A DNA stretch of 32,593 bases from an uncultured Gammaproteobacteria bacterium (GTDB taxonomy: Bacteria; Pseudomonadota; Gammaproteobacteria; Ga0077536): NCBI GenBank assembly GCA_938075585.1, contig CALJHG010000047.1, positions 1 to 32,593 of the forward strand, in the 5' to 3' direction. A program made the translations under genes and the position numbers. The notes beneath the pieces were generated by a model that saw only the letters and a list, made by a program, of their open reading frames with translations, searched no databases and was not told the DNA's origin. Below, piece after piece: positions 1 through 9,632 of the stretch; the stretch's first letter is position 1, and the number at the start of each line of letters is the position of its first letter.

Positions 1-367
1 ATAAAATACCCGTTAATACTAGAAGCAGCCAAGAGAACATGATGGTCACACCGCCTATAGGAGTCGCATATAAAAGTTTAGGGATATCAAATGATACAGA
101 CAGATAGATACTAAAACTAAACAACATAGTGCCGATAATAAATAAAATGCCACTCCATCGGAGCGTTGGTGTAGTTCCAAGTTTTCCTTTTTGTAACATT
201 ACAAAGCCTAGGGTGATTATCACAGCTGCATGAACTTGGTTGTAGCGCACAGCAGTCATCAGAAAGCGGAAATTTTCGTCGCTGACCACTTCATGTAGTC
301 CGTGTTCGGCATATGCTCCAAACGCAACCGAGACAAGCCCCAATAATGCACCCAAAATCAATATCAC
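1..367 (-). CDS. DUF423 (YgdD/TMEM256-like) small membrane protein, 3' end truncated by the window edge
   Basis: Own reverse-strand translation from a GTG at 367-365 (absent from the ORF track): VILILGALLGLVSVAFGAYAEHGLHEVVSDENFRFLMTAVRYNQVHAAVIITLGFVMLQKGKLGTTPTLRWSGILFIIGTMLFSFSIYLSVSFDIPKLLYATPIGGVTIMFSWLLLVLTGIL; AGGAGT RBS upstream; typical GAYAEHGL and YATPIGG motifs. Confidence 0.85.
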   Translation of the reverse strand, partial: MILILGALLGLVSVAFGAYAEHGLHEVVSDENFRFLMTAVRYNQVHAAVIITLGFVMLQKGKLGTTPTLRWSGILFIIGTMLFSFSIYLSVSFDIPKLLYATPIGGVTIMFSWLLLVLTGIL

Positions 368-575
368 GACTTACTCCTGTATTACCTTGCGTAGCCAGCA
401 TTATAATTTTTTTAAAGCACTGACTAATTGTTTAAGAACTTACATCTGATACGTATTATTCTAGCAATGAGCTCAAAGCTGTGATGATTTATGAGTTGCT
501 GAACTGTCTGGAATGTTTTTTCTCATTCAGAATTCATCTCGCACTTAAATCGTATGAATTTGATTTGGAGTGAAA

Positions 576-667
576 TGGCGGAGAGAGAGGGATTCGAACC
601 CTCGATGGGCGATAAAACCCATACTCCCTTAGCAGGGGAGCGCCTTCAGCCACTCGGCCACCTCTCC
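576..667 (-). tRNA. tRNA-Ser (anticodon GCT), CCA encoded
   Basis: Reverse complement GGAGAGGTGGCCGAGTGGCTGAAGGCGCTCCCCTGCTAAGGGAGTATGGGTTTTATCGCCCATCGAGGGTTCGAATCCCTCTCTCTCCGCCA folds as a class II tRNA with a long variable arm and GCT anticodon. Confidence 0.95.
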
Positions 668-760
668 AGAAAAATTGAGTGTGCAGTATATCAGTTTAGA
701 AAATGTGCGTCGCTAATCGCAGAGATTTTTAGCGCAGGGTTCGTGAGATGTCGGCCTTTT

Positions 761-1624
761 CTATGCAGTCGCATGATTAATCGCACGTTCAGAACGCGAG
801 TCACCTGCCACTCGGGTATGTAGCATGAGTCTTTCTTCCGTCAGAGGATAAGGCAGAGCGCGATGCAGGACACATCGGTTGTCCCAAACCACTAGGTCGC
901 CTGGCTTCCATTTGTGGAGTAATGTTGTACCTTTTTTACAGGCTATATCGGTTAACTTCGCTACCAATTTTTCTGTCTTTTTTTCGGACAAGCCCTGAAT
1001 AATGTGAATATGGCGCCCGATGAATAGTGCAGGTATTTTAGTTTCGGGATGAGTTTTTACAAGCGGGTGTAGCGGAGCGTCACTTGCATTGAAGCCATAA
1101 CCCGCCCCCTGTTTAACAGTGTGTCCTATTTTTGCCTGCGAGTGGAAGTATGAGTGATAAGCATTGAGATGTTCGATTTTCTTTTGAGTGGCATTATCCA
1201 GAGCTTCATATCCTGCACGCATATCGGCCCATTCTGTCTCCCCACCAGTTGTAGGTACAATTCTTGCGGACAAAATAGACGCTTTGGCCGCTAGTGGCAT
1301 ATAAGAACTGTCTGTATGCCAGCCTTCGTTTCCTTTAAGCAGCTTCATCCACTCCGAGTCTTGCTCATAGAGCTCGCCATTAGATGCCTTATTGGTTAAG
1401 GGTATTGTTTTTAGGTTGTCCACTAGGTTTTCAATTTTTCCGAACCGAGCAGAGAACTGTTCCTGCTCTTCTTGTGTCAGGTGTTGTTCGGGAAAAATTA
1501 AGACAGCGTACTTCAGAAACGCCTTATGCACTTCAATCCAATCTTTTTCAGAGAGCGCATTTAATTTGAGTCCACGGATTTTTGCTCCCAGACTTACGTT
1601 CGATTCCTCTATCTCAATGGTCAA
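761..1624 (-). CDS. TauD/TfdA-family Fe(II)/2-oxoglutarate dioxygenase
   Basis: 287 aa; WHTDSSYMPLAAKASILSARIVPTTGGETEWADM, GDLVVWDNRCVLHRALPY; HxD...H facial triad. Confidence 0.9.
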   Translation of the reverse strand: MTIEIEESNVSLGAKIRGLKLNALSEKDWIEVHKAFLKYAVLIFPEQHLTQEEQEQFSARFGKIENLVDNLKTIPLTNKASNGELYEQDSEWMKLLKGNEGWHTDSSYMPLAAKASILSARIVPTTGGETEWADMRAGYEALDNATQKKIEHLNAYHSYFHSQAKIGHTVKQGAGYGFNASDAPLHPLVKTHPETKIPALFIGRHIHIIQGLSEKKTEKLVAKLTDIACKKGTTLLHKWKPGDLVVWDNRCVLHRALPYPLTEERLMLHTRVAGDSRSERAINHATA

Positions 1625-1626
1625 AA

Positions 1627-2829
1627 TTATTCCGTCATTGCCGCTAATAGTAGGCTTGCAATCACTCCTATTCGCTCGAAATGATAGCTGTCTTCCATGA
1701 GCCCAGTGGATAAAAAAGAGAGCGTGAGTTCTCGTTCGGGATCAACGGTGAACCCGGTGGAACCAGCGCCAAAGCCTCCGAAAGTTCTTGCGGAGTTCAT
1801 CACGCTAAATAGACCTGGCAGGTTGCCTTCGCCTCTCATAAAAAAACCTACCCCTAGACTAGCTGGATACAATAGCCAATTTCGAGTTCCTCCCCACATG
1901 TCAAAAAGTATATTTCTCATTTCTCCGGTATGGTTGCGAGTACAAAAATCTAACATTGCGGGAGATAATACGCGAGCCCCATCTAACTCACCACCGCGTC
2001 GTAACATTTCTGAAAAACGGTGGACATCATGCGCAGTCGTAAAGCAACCCGCGCCAGGTAACTCGCAACCGGGCGAAGCTAAAAGCGCACCTATTCCCTC
2101 TACTGCCTCTGGAGGAAGCAGCGCTGGGATATCTTTATAAGATACTTTTACAGGGCAGACTCGCCCCATTAGGTCATCCCTTGGCCCTAAGCTTGTGTTT
2201 ATCATACCTAGTGGCTGAAAGATCTCATCAGATAACATTTGAGCATAGCTGCGACCATTACCGGCAGCTCGCAAGCATAAGGCCGCTATAATGCTATGAC
2301 CTAATAAGATAGCGTAGTTCACGCGCTCGCCGGGTTGATTTTCTAACGGTAAGCCGCATGCAAATTCCAGGAGTTTCTCGATATTTGCGAGTACCTCAGG
2401 GGCAACTGGGGGTACCGCTGACATGATCCCGCTAGTATGGGTAAGGAGATGATACAAATTTACTTTTTCTTTACCTAAAGTTGCAAATTCGGGTATGAGT
2501 TCGGCGACCGGTGCATGCAGTTTTAAAAGCCCTTTTTCAACGAGAGACAGGGCAAGAACATTAGTGAACTGCTTGGCAACGGACATAGTAACGAAAACCG
2601 AGTCGGAGGTTAGCATTTCACCATTCTCTTTATGGGCATAGCCTTCCACTATATCCAGAATCACCTTTCCCTTTCTCGCGGCGATCATGGAAACCCCGTG
2701 ACAAGCTCCAAGCTCTATATCGTTTATAATTTTTTCTCTCACTCGTTGAAGTCTATTATGGTCAAAGCCGAGTGCTTTAATTTCATCGTTACTTGCAACT
2801 TGTATCGCTTTTGGTGTATCTGCAGACAT
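1627..2829 (-). CDS. Serine hydrolase, class C beta-lactamase/EstB-like family
   Basis: 400 aa; SVAKQF (SxxK), LLTHTSGI, VNYAILLGH, GFGAGSTGFTVDPE. Confidence 0.9.
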   Translation of the reverse strand: MSADTPKAIQVASNDEIKALGFDHNRLQRVREKIINDIELGACHGVSMIAARKGKVILDIVEGYAHKENGEMLTSDSVFVTMSVAKQFTNVLALSLVEKGLLKLHAPVAELIPEFATLGKEKVNLYHLLTHTSGIMSAVPPVAPEVLANIEKLLEFACGLPLENQPGERVNYAILLGHSIIAALCLRAAGNGRSYAQMLSDEIFQPLGMINTSLGPRDDLMGRVCPVKVSYKDIPALLPPEAVEGIGALLASPGCELPGAGCFTTAHDVHRFSEMLRRGGELDGARVLSPAMLDFCTRNHTGEMRNILFDMWGGTRNWLLYPASLGVGFFMRGEGNLPGLFSVMNSARTFGGFGAGSTGFTVDPERELTLSFLSTGLMEDSYHFERIGVIASLLLAAMTE

Positions 2830-3108
2830 TACTTATCCCCTTTGAAGTCTGTCCATATGGTCGTGCGCGCGCTATGGTCTTAGTGCGTAAGGCCCATGTT
2901 TTGACTATTATTCTGTCAATTATGACTTATTGTTTAAGAAATTCTAGTTTTCTCTAGATTTGCTAGGTTCTGGCAAGAGTTAGATTGCCGCAAAAGAATT
3001 TCTTGTATTAGCTTAAGTCACTGTGTCAGAGTGACGTTGGCTTGATTTAGGAGCTTGCATTTAAAAAATTGATGCGATTTATTCTTTAATGGAGGATGGT
3101 TTGGCTTT

Positions 3109-4638
3109 ATGTTTGATACGACACCAATTCTAGTTGGAGCCGGGCAGTACGTTGATCGCGATGGGCCGGTACCCGACAAAAGTTTGTCCCCTGCTGACAT
3201 TGCGTCTTTTGTCGCTGATGCGGCATTGAAGGATTGTAATGCGACGCGGGGCTTGGCTGACATAATTGATGTTCTGGCTGTCGCCCGCTTATTCGAGCAC
3301 TCGGTGAAAGATAGAGTGATGTGGCCTAATCCGTTCGGCTGTTCTAAAAATATGCCTGGTTCAGTAGCGCAGAGGTTGGGAATAAGGCCTAGTCGATTGG
3401 TTTACGCAGAAGTAGGCGGCGAGACACCGCAGCGGTTAGTGAACCAAATGGCCGAAGCAATTTACCGGAACGAGATCCGTGGTGCTTTGATTACGGGAGC
3501 CGAAGCGTTAGCTACTATCAAGAACGCTAGACGTGCGGGTGTGGAATTCGATTGGGATGAGGAGGTCTCTGGAGATTTTGAGGATCTTTGGCCTGACAAG
3601 CCGATGAGTTCTGACTATGAAAATAGACACGGGGTTAATGTCCCTATTCAGGTTTACGCGTTGTTCGAGCAGGTTCGAAGAAATCAATTAGGATATAGTA
3701 CAAAGGAATATCGGGAATCAATAGGTAAGTTATTTACCACTTTTTCCGAAGTGGCAGAAGGTAACCCGTTCGCACAATTTCCGACCAGGCGTTCGATAGA
3801 CGACATCTCTAATGTGTCTAGTGAGAATTTTCTTTTGACTGAGCCGTATACTAAGTGGATGGTAGCGCAGGATACAGTCAATCAAGGTGCGGCAATAGTC
3901 ATGACGTCAGTGGGTATGGCACGGGAGTTGTCGATACCTGAGAGTAATTGGATTTATTTGACAGCATATGCGGACGCTGACGATCTTATGGTATCCGAAA
4001 GACCTAATTTGAGTGCATCTCAAGCTCAGGGTGATGCCCTAAGTTACGTGGTAGATAAATCAAATTTAAAGCCCGAAAAAGTCGACTTGATGGATCTATA
4101 CAGTTGTTTTCCTATTGCCGTTACCAGTACCTGCGGACATCTCGGCATTACTCCGGCAAATCGACGACTTACCCTCACGGGAGGCTTACCGTTTTTTGGT
4201 GGGCCGGGAAATAATTATAGTTTGCATGCAATAGCAGAAGTAGTTTGGCGGCTAAGAGGTAAGGCTATGGGAGATGCTTTAATTGCGGCTAATGGAGGAT
4301 ATTTATCAAAGCACTCTGTTGGGGCTTACTCCAAAAAGATAAAGGGTCATTGGCTACCCAGTGATTTTCGACCCGATCGAGGAAAAAATGCAAAAGTCTT
4401 ATTAACTGAGTCGCCAAATGGCGCGGGAGTTGTAGAGAGTTATTCAGCAATTTACCAAAAGAACAAGCAGTATGGGGGTTATATTATAGGTCGTTTGATC
4501 GAGACCAATCTCCGGTTTTTGGCAGTTGCATCGCCTAGCGACGCGAAGGCTTTGAGTGTTTTATTTAGCGACAACCCCATCGGCAGTAAGGTCAGTGTAA
4601 CTCACCGTGATGGAATCAATAGGTTCACAGCCGCTTAG
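3109..4638 (+). CDS. Thiolase-like (SCP-x type) acetyl-CoA acetyltransferase family protein
   Basis: 509 aa; TPILVGAGQYVDRD N-terminus, ITGAEALATIKNARRAG, DLYSCFPIAV, LTGGLPFFGGPGNNYSLHAIAEVVWRLRG. Confidence 0.88.
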   Translation: MFDTTPILVGAGQYVDRDGPVPDKSLSPADIASFVADAALKDCNATRGLADIIDVLAVARLFEHSVKDRVMWPNPFGCSKNMPGSVAQRLGIRPSRLVYAEVGGETPQRLVNQMAEAIYRNEIRGALITGAEALATIKNARRAGVEFDWDEEVSGDFEDLWPDKPMSSDYENRHGVNVPIQVYALFEQVRRNQLGYSTKEYRESIGKLFTTFSEVAEGNPFAQFPTRRSIDDISNVSSENFLLTEPYTKWMVAQDTVNQGAAIVMTSVGMARELSIPESNWIYLTAYADADDLMVSERPNLSASQAQGDALSYVVDKSNLKPEKVDLMDLYSCFPIAVTSTCGHLGITPANRRLTLTGGLPFFGGPGNNYSLHAIAEVVWRLRGKAMGDALIAANGGYLSKHSVGAYSKKIKGHWLPSDFRPDRGKNAKVLLTESPNGAGVVESYSAIYQKNKQYGGYIIGRLIETNLRFLAVASPSDAKALSVLFSDNPIGSKVSVTHRDGINRFTAA

Positions 4639-4644
4639 CTAGAG

Positions 4645-5025
4645 TTATGCAGCACCTTCGATGTGAAATAGTTTATTGTATATAGACCATTGATCGTGCA
4701 GTTTAATTAATGACAGCGTATCTAAAAAAGTAGAGCCCAGATAATCGTCTCGTACTAGAGCAACTGCGGTATTTCCCGCAATATCAATACTAATAATATC
4801 TAGCCTAGCGATATCGCCATTTTCCTTCGCAGAGGGTTGATTCCTTTCAACAAACTGACCGAACTCCTCGCGGCTCATTTCAACGAATTTTCCGTGAAAA
4901 ATTCCGGCAATAACTGCGTTGGGATGGAATGAAGCATCGACTTTATTTTTTGAGGATTCGAACATACTGTCAAAGTATGTTCGAATCAGGATGCCTATTG
5001 ATGCTTCATCAGGCGAAACACTCAT
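4645..5025 (-). CDS. NTF2/SnoaL-like putative lumazine-binding family protein
   Basis: 126 aa; SIGILIRTYFDSMFESSKNKVDASFHPNAVIAG ... AVALVRDDYLGSTFLDTLSLIKLHDQWSIYNKLFH, typical NTF2-like layout. Confidence 0.8.
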   Translation of the reverse strand: MSVSPDEASIGILIRTYFDSMFESSKNKVDASFHPNAVIAGIFHGKFVEMSREEFGQFVERNQPSAKENGDIARLDIISIDIAGNTAVALVRDDYLGSTFLDTLSLIKLHDQWSIYNKLFHIEGAA

Positions 5026-5036
5026 TGTATTGCAGG

Positions 5037-6824
5037 TTACCCCGCCGGTGACTTGGAATAAAAGCCTTCAGTATTAGGTTGGCGGATTTTAGCCTTTGCG
5101 ATGAGATCATCGCTCACATCAAACTTATACATTTGATCAGGGCCTATACCTTCATCCTTAAGGCAATCGGCCATATCATCATCAGCTACGGTGAAGCCGG
5201 CTGCATCGTTAAATGCCCACTCATCCTCTAGGCACTGCCAACCGATGTCCGCAATTTGTTCCGATGTTATTTCCTCACCAAAAAATGGGGTAAAGAATTG
5301 TCGAGTTTCATCAATTGTAGGTCCGAGGAACATACAGAAACCGGTCGAGTCACAAATTGCATTAACTATTTGAATTTCCTGGGAAGCGATTACTGCCTCA
5401 TCACCACTAATTTTGGGGTCGATGACTAATCCGGCCGTATGATCCGCGCCCATAGCACTACTAGCATAAGTTATGCCGGTAGCCTTTAAAGGACGAGGGT
5501 CCCAAGCAGGCATAGCCTGACCTTTCGCTACTGGTATCCGGTGATGTTTTCTTTCTGTTCCAATTGCGAGCGCACCATGACCTATATTTTTCCCAAGCTC
5601 GCTCCCTGATGCGAGTTCTTTCCTGAGCAGGTCTTTAGCACCCTCCGCATCTCCCCAAGCCATACCGCCTGAGTCCATATAAACAGCGATAGCTGCTCCA
5701 GTTTCGATGGTGTCCAGCCCTAACTCATCACACAATCTATCGAGGTCTGCCACATCTTCCCAATTATTAATCGCGCAACAGGAACCCAATAGAGTGAGTG
5801 TCTCAAACTCTAAAGCGGATGTTAAATAGTTCCCATCAGCATCATGCACTACGTTGGAGCATTGAACTATACAACCGGTCATACAGTTGTGCATTTCGCC
5901 ACCTCGGGACTCGAAGGACTCTCGAATTCTTGCACCATCGAGTTTTTCAAATTCTGGATTTCTTCCTTCAATTCGATTTTTATAAGGAAAAGTATGGAGC
6001 ATGTTGGCCGCAGGGACTACCGCGCTTGTGCCATATTTGAAATTGCTGTGTCTGCTGGAGAGATAGTCTTTACTGAAATCTTTATTGTACTGAGCATAGG
6101 CTTTTCGATCGACGGGTTTGCGCGTAGCTTTCTTTCCTGGATCAACCAAAACCCATTTAAGGCACTTAGACCCCATAACAGCACCCACTCCTCCACGCGC
6201 CGCTTGGCGAGCAGGTCGCCGATCTTTATCGCTATCCGTGCAGGCGATAGAAGCGCCTTTGAGCATCATTTCTCCAGCAGGACCAATTGAAATTACAGAG
6301 GCTTTATCAGACTCCCCATCCAGCAACTTTTCGCAACAGGCATAGTTCCACATCCCTTTATACTCTGTAGCATCAACCAACTCGGCATTGCCGTCAGAAA
6401 CTCTAAGTCCCCAGAGTTTATTACGATCGACAGGTTGCCCAGTCACAATGACCGCGCGATAACCTATTTTCATGAGGTCTTGTCCAGGATTTCCCCCAGC
6501 ATTTGCTTCCTTAATTCCTCCAGTCAATGGACTTTTACATCCCATCGAGATCCGACCAGAAGTGGGCGCAGATGTTCCACTCATAGTTCCCGGGGCAAAA
6601 ACTAAGACGTTTTCGGGACCTAATGGGTCACATTTTGGGTTACATTCCTCCAGCATTACTTTAGCGGATAAGGCTCGACCACCCAACAATTTCCATTCTT
6701 CCCGAAAGTCTTTAATGGTCACTTTCAGCGTACTCATATCTACGTGTATTGTTTTGTCGTTATCCCAAGCCTGACCCATTTTAAATTGCTCCCAATTTTT
6801 GCTTATGCGCTTAATCGCATTCAT
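5037..6824 (-). CDS. Aldehyde:ferredoxin oxidoreductase (AOR)-family tungstopterin oxidoreductase, YdhV-like
   Basis: 595 aa; LLGGRALSAKVML, NVLVFAPGTMSGTSAPTSGRISMGCKSPLTGGIKEANAGG, CMTGCIVQC, LEFETLTLLGSCCAINNW, CDELGLDTIETG, DSTGFCMFLG. Confidence 0.92.
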   Translation of the reverse strand: MNAIKRISKNWEQFKMGQAWDNDKTIHVDMSTLKVTIKDFREEWKLLGGRALSAKVMLEECNPKCDPLGPENVLVFAPGTMSGTSAPTSGRISMGCKSPLTGGIKEANAGGNPGQDLMKIGYRAVIVTGQPVDRNKLWGLRVSDGNAELVDATEYKGMWNYACCEKLLDGESDKASVISIGPAGEMMLKGASIACTDSDKDRRPARQAARGGVGAVMGSKCLKWVLVDPGKKATRKPVDRKAYAQYNKDFSKDYLSSRHSNFKYGTSAVVPAANMLHTFPYKNRIEGRNPEFEKLDGARIRESFESRGGEMHNCMTGCIVQCSNVVHDADGNYLTSALEFETLTLLGSCCAINNWEDVADLDRLCDELGLDTIETGAAIAVYMDSGGMAWGDAEGAKDLLRKELASGSELGKNIGHGALAIGTERKHHRIPVAKGQAMPAWDPRPLKATGITYASSAMGADHTAGLVIDPKISGDEAVIASQEIQIVNAICDSTGFCMFLGPTIDETRQFFTPFFGEEITSEQIADIGWQCLEDEWAFNDAAGFTVADDDMADCLKDEGIGPDQMYKFDVSDDLIAKAKIRQPNTEGFYSKSPAG

Positions 6825-6968
6825 GCACTTTGTATAATACTTTACACAAACTCACTTACTTTAAAGTTTTTCGAATGACAATACTTTAACTTCAATGGGG
6901 GCAATTGTATATATTTCGTTGGACTAGAATGATAAAGTCCGGATTTAATTAGTAATCTGGAGTGAGGT

Positions 6969-7256
6969 GTGGCTATGAGGGCAGTATGGAACGGGAAAAT
7001 AGTAGCTGAGTCAACTGAAACGATAGTCATTGAGGGGAATCACTATTTCCCACCTCAGTCTCTCGATCAGTCTGTTGTGGTATCTAGTGAAACGACTAGT
7101 GTGTGCGGCTGGAAGGGTACCGCAAGCTACTGGAGCTTGAACGTCGAAGGTAAAATAAATACTGATGCTGTTTGGTCTTATCAGACACCAAAGGAAGCCG
7201 CTAGTGAGATAAAAGGATATTTCGCTTTTTGGAAAGGAGTTGATTTCGTTCAGTGA
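6969..7256 (+). CDS. DUF427 domain protein
   Basis: 95 aa from GTG, or 93 aa from ATG at 6975; VWNGKIVAESTETIVIEGNHYFP, CGWKGTASYWSL, AVWSYQTPKEAASEIKGYFAFW. Confidence 0.88.
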   Translation: MAMRAVWNGKIVAESTETIVIEGNHYFPPQSLDQSVVVSSETTSVCGWKGTASYWSLNVEGKINTDAVWSYQTPKEAASEIKGYFAFWKGVDFVQ

Positions 7257-7714
7257 CTCCTGCTATCGATGTGTTAACGGAGGCTGGCATCGACTACAAG
7301 TTGCACTCCTACAGCCATGATCGCGCCAACCAATCTTTTGGTTTAGAGGCAGCTACGAAGTTAAAGGTTTGCCCAGAGAGAGTATTTAAAACGTTGATTG
7401 CCGAGACCGACGGATATATGTGCGTTGGAATAATACCGGTGAGTGCCCAATTAAACTTAAAACGGCTCGCTAAAGCTTTTGGAAAGAAAAGATTGGCTAT
7501 GGCAGATTCGAGACGAGTTGAGCGAGTAACGGGATATGTAGTGGGAGGTATAAGTCCTTTAGGGCAGAAGCGGGAGCTGCCGGCGTTTATGGATACATCC
7601 GCAGAACTATTTAAAACAATTTTTATTAGCGCTGGCAGACGTGGTCTCGATATTGAAATTAGGACGTTTGATTTACAAAGTTTAATAAAGGCGGAACTGT
7701 GCCGCCTAATTTGA
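7253..7714 (+). CDS. ybaK: YbaK/EbsC-family Cys-tRNA(Pro)/Cys-tRNA(Cys) deacylase
   Basis: 153 aa; RVFKTLIAETDG, VIPVSAQLNLKRLAKAFGKKRLAMAD, VTGYVVGGISPLGQK, DTSAELFKTIFISAGRRGLDIEI. GTGA overlap with the DUF427 stop. Confidence 0.92.
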   Translation: MTPAIDVLTEAGIDYKLHSYSHDRANQSFGLEAATKLKVCPERVFKTLIAETDGYMCVGIIPVSAQLNLKRLAKAFGKKRLAMADSRRVERVTGYVVGGISPLGQKRELPAFMDTSAELFKTIFISAGRRGLDIEIRTFDLQSLIKAELCRLI

Positions 7715-7727
7715 TTCGAGGTGCAAT

Positions 7728-8642
7728 ATGATGAAGTTTGGGATCTCTCTTATCGTAAGAGGAGATGACGCAAACCCGGATACTCTGCAGAAAATGGCTG
7801 AGTTAGCTGAGCGGGATAGTTGGGATTGTCTTTGGGCGAGCGACCATCTAATCATGCCGGCTATGAAGACATCGCATTATCCCGGAAGAGAGGATGGGCA
7901 ACTCCCGGGGCCTTGGAAAAACACTTACTATCAGCCTTTTAGCGTCCTAAATTTTTTGGCAGGTATTACGTCGACGGTCCGATTAGGGATGAGTGTTCTG
8001 ATATTACCTATGCGAAATCCTTTGGAAGTAGCAGCACAAGTTGCGGAAATGGATCGACTCAGTTCTGGACGAGTCAATTTCGGTGTAGGTGTTGGTTGGT
8101 ATAGGGAGGAGTTTGAGGCATTAGGCTTTGACTTTGCAAATAGAGGGCAGAGAACCGACGATGGTTTAGAAATAATACGCAGGTTGTGGACGGAGCGACA
8201 TGTTTCGGTTGACGGACCATTTTATAGGTTTACTGATGCTCAAATGGGCCCCAAGCCGCAGCAAACTCGATTGCCGATCTATATTGGTGGGAATACACCA
8301 CATGCTCTTCGCCGGTTAGCTCGCTATGGCGATGTATGGCATCCGTTTAAGATCAGTCCGAAGCAATTGTCAGATTCAAGGATCATTTTAGACGCGGAAC
8401 TAAAAAAACAGGGAAGAAGTGTGATTGACTTCCCAATAGCGGTGAAGATTCCATTAGTTTTTTCAGATGGTGCGTCCACTAGAAGTAAAAAAGGTTCGCA
8501 GGAGGTCATTGATAGTCTAAGACGTTATCAAGATGTCGGCGCAACAGAATTTTGTTTTGATATATTAACGGAAACCTGTGGAGTCGCTTTAGATACTATG
8601 CGGCGATTCGTAGAGGAGGTTCGCCCTCACATGGTTTCTTAG
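7728..8642 (+). CDS. LLM-class (luciferase-like) flavin/F420-dependent oxidoreductase
   Basis: 304 aa; LGMSVLILPMRNPLEVAAQVAEMDRLSSGRVNFGVGVGWYREEFEALG, PIYIGGNTPHALRRLARYGDVWHP. Confidence 0.92.
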   Translation: MMKFGISLIVRGDDANPDTLQKMAELAERDSWDCLWASDHLIMPAMKTSHYPGREDGQLPGPWKNTYYQPFSVLNFLAGITSTVRLGMSVLILPMRNPLEVAAQVAEMDRLSSGRVNFGVGVGWYREEFEALGFDFANRGQRTDDGLEIIRRLWTERHVSVDGPFYRFTDAQMGPKPQQTRLPIYIGGNTPHALRRLARYGDVWHPFKISPKQLSDSRIILDAELKKQGRSVIDFPIAVKIPLVFSDGASTRSKKGSQEVIDSLRRYQDVGATEFCFDILTETCGVALDTMRRFVEEVRPHMVS

Positions 8643-8651
8643 AATAACGCT

Positions 8652-9146
8652 TCACCAGTTCCCTGTTAAGACTAATAGGCCTGGTATCCAACATGTGAAA
8701 ACTCCCACGCATATCGTGGCGTATGGTAGAAAAGTTCCAAAGTCTTTTTGATGTGCGCTAGATAAATAAAAGCCGAACCAGAGGGCACCCCATATAATCC
8801 AGAAGGATCCGAACCTATAGTCGCCTCCGCTGAACGCAACAATTGAACAAGGGATTGCTGTGACGGCAACAAAAAAGCAGAACCAACCAAATCCACGCAT
8901 ATCTAAATCGAACCACATCGAGATTGCAACGTACAAGTAGGTGAAAGTAAATAAGAAAAACGTGGCTACTGCAAAAAAGTCTCCGGACGTTTCTGCGCGG
9001 ACTAGCAGCAGTAGACTTACAAACAATCCTAGGCCACCAACCATGAAATTCAGAACCGCTGTCGACCTAGGTTCTATTTTACCCAAGCCTCCGACGCCAT
9101 TTATTAACAGCACACAACCAACGTAAAGAAGCATTACTCCCAACAT
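8652..9146 (-). CDS. AmiS/UreI-family urea/short-chain amide channel
   Basis: 164 aa; MLGVMLLYVGCVLLINGVGGLG, VGGLGLFVSLLLL, FTFTYLYVAISMWFDLDMRGFGWFCFFVAVTAIPC, WIIWGALWFGFYLSS. Confidence 0.85.
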   Translation of the reverse strand: MLGVMLLYVGCVLLINGVGGLGKIEPRSTAVLNFMVGGLGLFVSLLLLVRAETSGDFFAVATFFLFTFTYLYVAISMWFDLDMRGFGWFCFFVAVTAIPCSIVAFSGGDYRFGSFWIIWGALWFGFYLSSAHQKDFGTFLPYATICVGVFTCWIPGLLVLTGNW

Positions 9147-9249
9147 ACCAATTACTCCCCGAAAGTTGCAGTATTTGTAAGTTAAATATAGTTGCGTCGT
9201 GACGCAAGCACAAGTTAAGTTAAATTAAGTTAAGATATAAGGGGCCCAG

Positions 9250-9615
9250 ATGAAAATGAAACAATCTTTGTATGAGAGGCTTGGTGGTAGCGAAAATATT
9301 ACCAAAATAGCAAGTGATCTGACGGATCTTCATATTGTGAATCCAAGGATTGCCACTAGATATGCTAATTCAGATCCGGTTTTAGTGAAAAAACAGGTGT
9401 CTGCTTTTTTTATTGCGGGCACGGGTGGTCCAGATAATTACACGGGTCAAGATATGATAGCCGCACATCGTGGGATGAATATTGATAATGACGAGTTCAT
9501 GGCTGTTCTTGATGATGTAATGCAAGCCTTAGACATGAACGGTATTGGGCAAAGAGAAAAAGAAGAAGTTCTATTTATTTTATACAGCTTGAAATCTGAG
9601 GTTGTCTATCTCTAG
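9250..9615 (+). CDS. Group I truncated hemoglobin
   Basis: 121 aa; SLYERLGGSENITKIASDLTDLHIVNPRIATRY, FFIAGTGGPDNYTGQDMIAAHRGMNI (proximal His region). Confidence 0.92.
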   Translation: MKMKQSLYERLGGSENITKIASDLTDLHIVNPRIATRYANSDPVLVKKQVSAFFIAGTGGPDNYTGQDMIAAHRGMNIDNDEFMAVLDDVMQALDMNGIGQREKEEVLFILYSLKSEVVYL

Positions 9616-9632
9616 AACAAATTGACCTCTTA

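Noticed and set aside
554-823. 89-aa plus-strand ORF
   Set aside because: Translates the antisense of tRNA-Ser and the end of the TauD-family gene; AEREGFEPSMGDKTHTP is a well-known spurious translation of tRNA sequence.
5798-6774. Several plus-strand ORFs inside the AOR gene
   Set aside because: Antisense to a strongly conserved coding sequence; no recognisable domains.
9205-9240. AAGTTAA-type short repeats upstream of the truncated hemoglobin
   Set aside because: Only a few imperfect AT-rich copies; could be chance in an AT-rich promoter region.
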